Below are positions 24,582-25,343 of a stretch of DNA of 25,343 nt, piece by piece (position 1 is the stretch's first letter; every line of letters begins with the position of its first letter). The DNA comes from a virus. Both the position numbers and the translations under genes were made by a program. The stretch covers positions 1-25,343 of the IMG/VR virus record IMGVR_UViG_3300046804_003130; one strand, written 5' to 3'. A model generated the notes under the pieces. The model saw only the letters and a list, made by a program, of their open reading frames with translations. It was not told where the DNA came from and searched no databases.

Positions 24582-25343
24582 GTGAGTTTTTCTTTTGTAA
24601 TTAAATCAATTGATAAGTACAGTGCTTATGATTTAATCTCGGAATTTCACTATTCTAAGGTTATGCCTCGCCTTACTAAACATTATCTTGGGTGTTTTCT
24701 AGACGATGAAATTGTTGGTGTTTTGACTCTTGGGTGGGGAACTCAACCACGACAAACAATCAATAAACTCTTTCCCGGTCTAGGTACAGAGTCATACTAT
24801 GAAATTGGAAAGATGTGTATGACTCCAGAAATGCCCAAGAATAGTGAATCTCAGATGTTGTCTGCTGTAGTTAAGTGGATGCGAAAAAATACACCTGATA
24901 AACTTTTTCTATACACTTGGGCCGATGGAATTATGAGTAAGCCAGGATATGTATATCAAGCTGCTAATTTTCTCTATGGTGGACATATTTGGACTGATAT
25001 TTATCTAGGACCAGACGGTGAAAAAATCCATCCTCGGTCAGCAAAACAACTTCTTATCGAAAATGCACAGTATGTAGGAAAAGAAAAACTGTGTTGGATG
25101 ACTTATGACTTCATGAAAATGAAGGGGATTAATCGGTACAAGGGAAAACAATTTAGGTACATTTATCCTCTATCCAAGAATGCTAAAAAACTTCTTTCAT
25201 CCTCTACAGTAGAATGGGGACTGAATTATCCGAAAGATAAAGACATTGAATTTAAGATTCAAACGGACAAAGGATATGTCATGAGTGACCCTCCAGTATT
25301 CAATAGAGATGCCATTAATATTAATGAGAAAAATATCAATTCA
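24582..25343 (+). CDS. Mom-like DNA modification protein, 3' end outside the window
   Basis: At least 254 codons with no stop before the window ends. Starts at GTG 24582, 6 nt after GGAGG; the ATG three bases earlier gives only eight codons and a stop. It has MSFSFVIKSIDKYSAYDLIS, FHYSKVMPRLTKHYLGCFLD, DEIVGVLTLGWGTQPRQTIN, then YYEIGKMCMTPEMPKNSESQ and LFLYTWADGIMSKPGYVYQA. This is the acyltransferase-fold pattern of Mom, which in phage Mu modifies adenine and protects DNA from host nucleases. Mom-type proteins are common in cyanophages. The actual modification here is unknown. It has a strong early promoter. Its C-terminal extension after residue 200 is longer than Mu Mom. Confidence 0.85.
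   Translation, partial: MSFSFVIKSIDKYSAYDLISEFHYSKVMPRLTKHYLGCFLDDEIVGVLTLGWGTQPRQTINKLFPGLGTESYYEIGKMCMTPEMPKNSESQMLSAVVKWMRKNTPDKLFLYTWADGIMSKPGYVYQAANFLYGGHIWTDIYLGPDGEKIHPRSAKQLLIENAQYVGKEKLCWMTYDFMKMKGINRYKGKQFRYIYPLSKNAKKLLSSSTVEWGLNYPKDKDIEFKIQTDKGYVMSDPPVFNRDAININEKNINS

Noticed and set aside
24579-24605. ATG 24579 as start of the Mom-like gene
   Set aside because: It gives eight codons and a stop; GTG 24582 is in the long frame and well placed after GGAGG.

Overview
The window comes from a lytic T4-like cyanomyovirus, most likely one infecting a freshwater Synechococcus-type host. The evidence is a T4 replication core (gp45, gp44, gp62, RegA, gp59, RNase H, gp33), T4-type nucleotide metabolism (NrdA, NrdB, dCMP deaminase, ThyX), PhoH, AT-rich coding sequence, late-promoter cores ATAAATA and CTAAATA, a dense tRNA cluster and a NusG homologue. 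NusG and many tRNAs are known from the freshwater cyanophage S-CRM01; relatedness to it is my inference.

Layout. (1) 1-7403, minus strand: the replication and nucleotide operon gp45, nrdB, nrdA, gp44, an unknown 386-aa gene, gp62, regA, with two small genes upstream. T4 keeps 45-44-62-regA together; here nrdBA sits between 45 and 44, and the 386-aa gene sits between 44 and 62. (2) 7496-11364, plus strand: an acidic protein, then 13 tRNA genes, one tRNA remnant, and three HNH endonuclease genes lodged between or beside the tRNAs. Between tRNA-Met and tRNA-Thr lies the main discovery: a circularly permuted (two-piece type) tmRNA, with the T-arm/acceptor half encoded first, then the GGGCCAT / TCGACGG half, then a tag frame reading NNIVSFTRQTVLV, a clear relative of cyanobacterial tags (ANNIV...RQ.APVAA) but without the final Ala-Ala. 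(3) 11453-13275: a 48-aa basic protein, an exported SLH-domain porin-like protein, an exported RlpA-like protein and a small protein. (4) 13368-15745: two tandem deaminases, a small membrane protein, and a target gene interrupted by a fourth HNH gene whose 3' end rebuilds the target's start. (5) 15796-18187: small genes including NusG, a glutaredoxin and two small membrane proteins. (6) 18263-25343: RNase H, a DUF6433-like protein, ThyX, PhoH, a PD-(D/E)XK exonuclease, gp33, gp59, a DUF1825-like protein, a nucleotidyltransferase and a Mom-like protein that runs off the window.

How the genes fit together. RNR, dCMP deaminase and ThyX supply dTTP precursors. gp45/44/62, gp59 and RNase H serve DNA synthesis. 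RegA represses early messages, gp33 supports late transcription and NusG may tune elongation. The tRNA set plus tmRNA would supplement host translation and rescue stalled ribosomes while host mRNA decays. Sigma70-like promoters (TTGACA, 17 nt, TATAAT) precede several units, and late cores precede others. Coordinates and structures were worked out by eye; no search or folding program was run.
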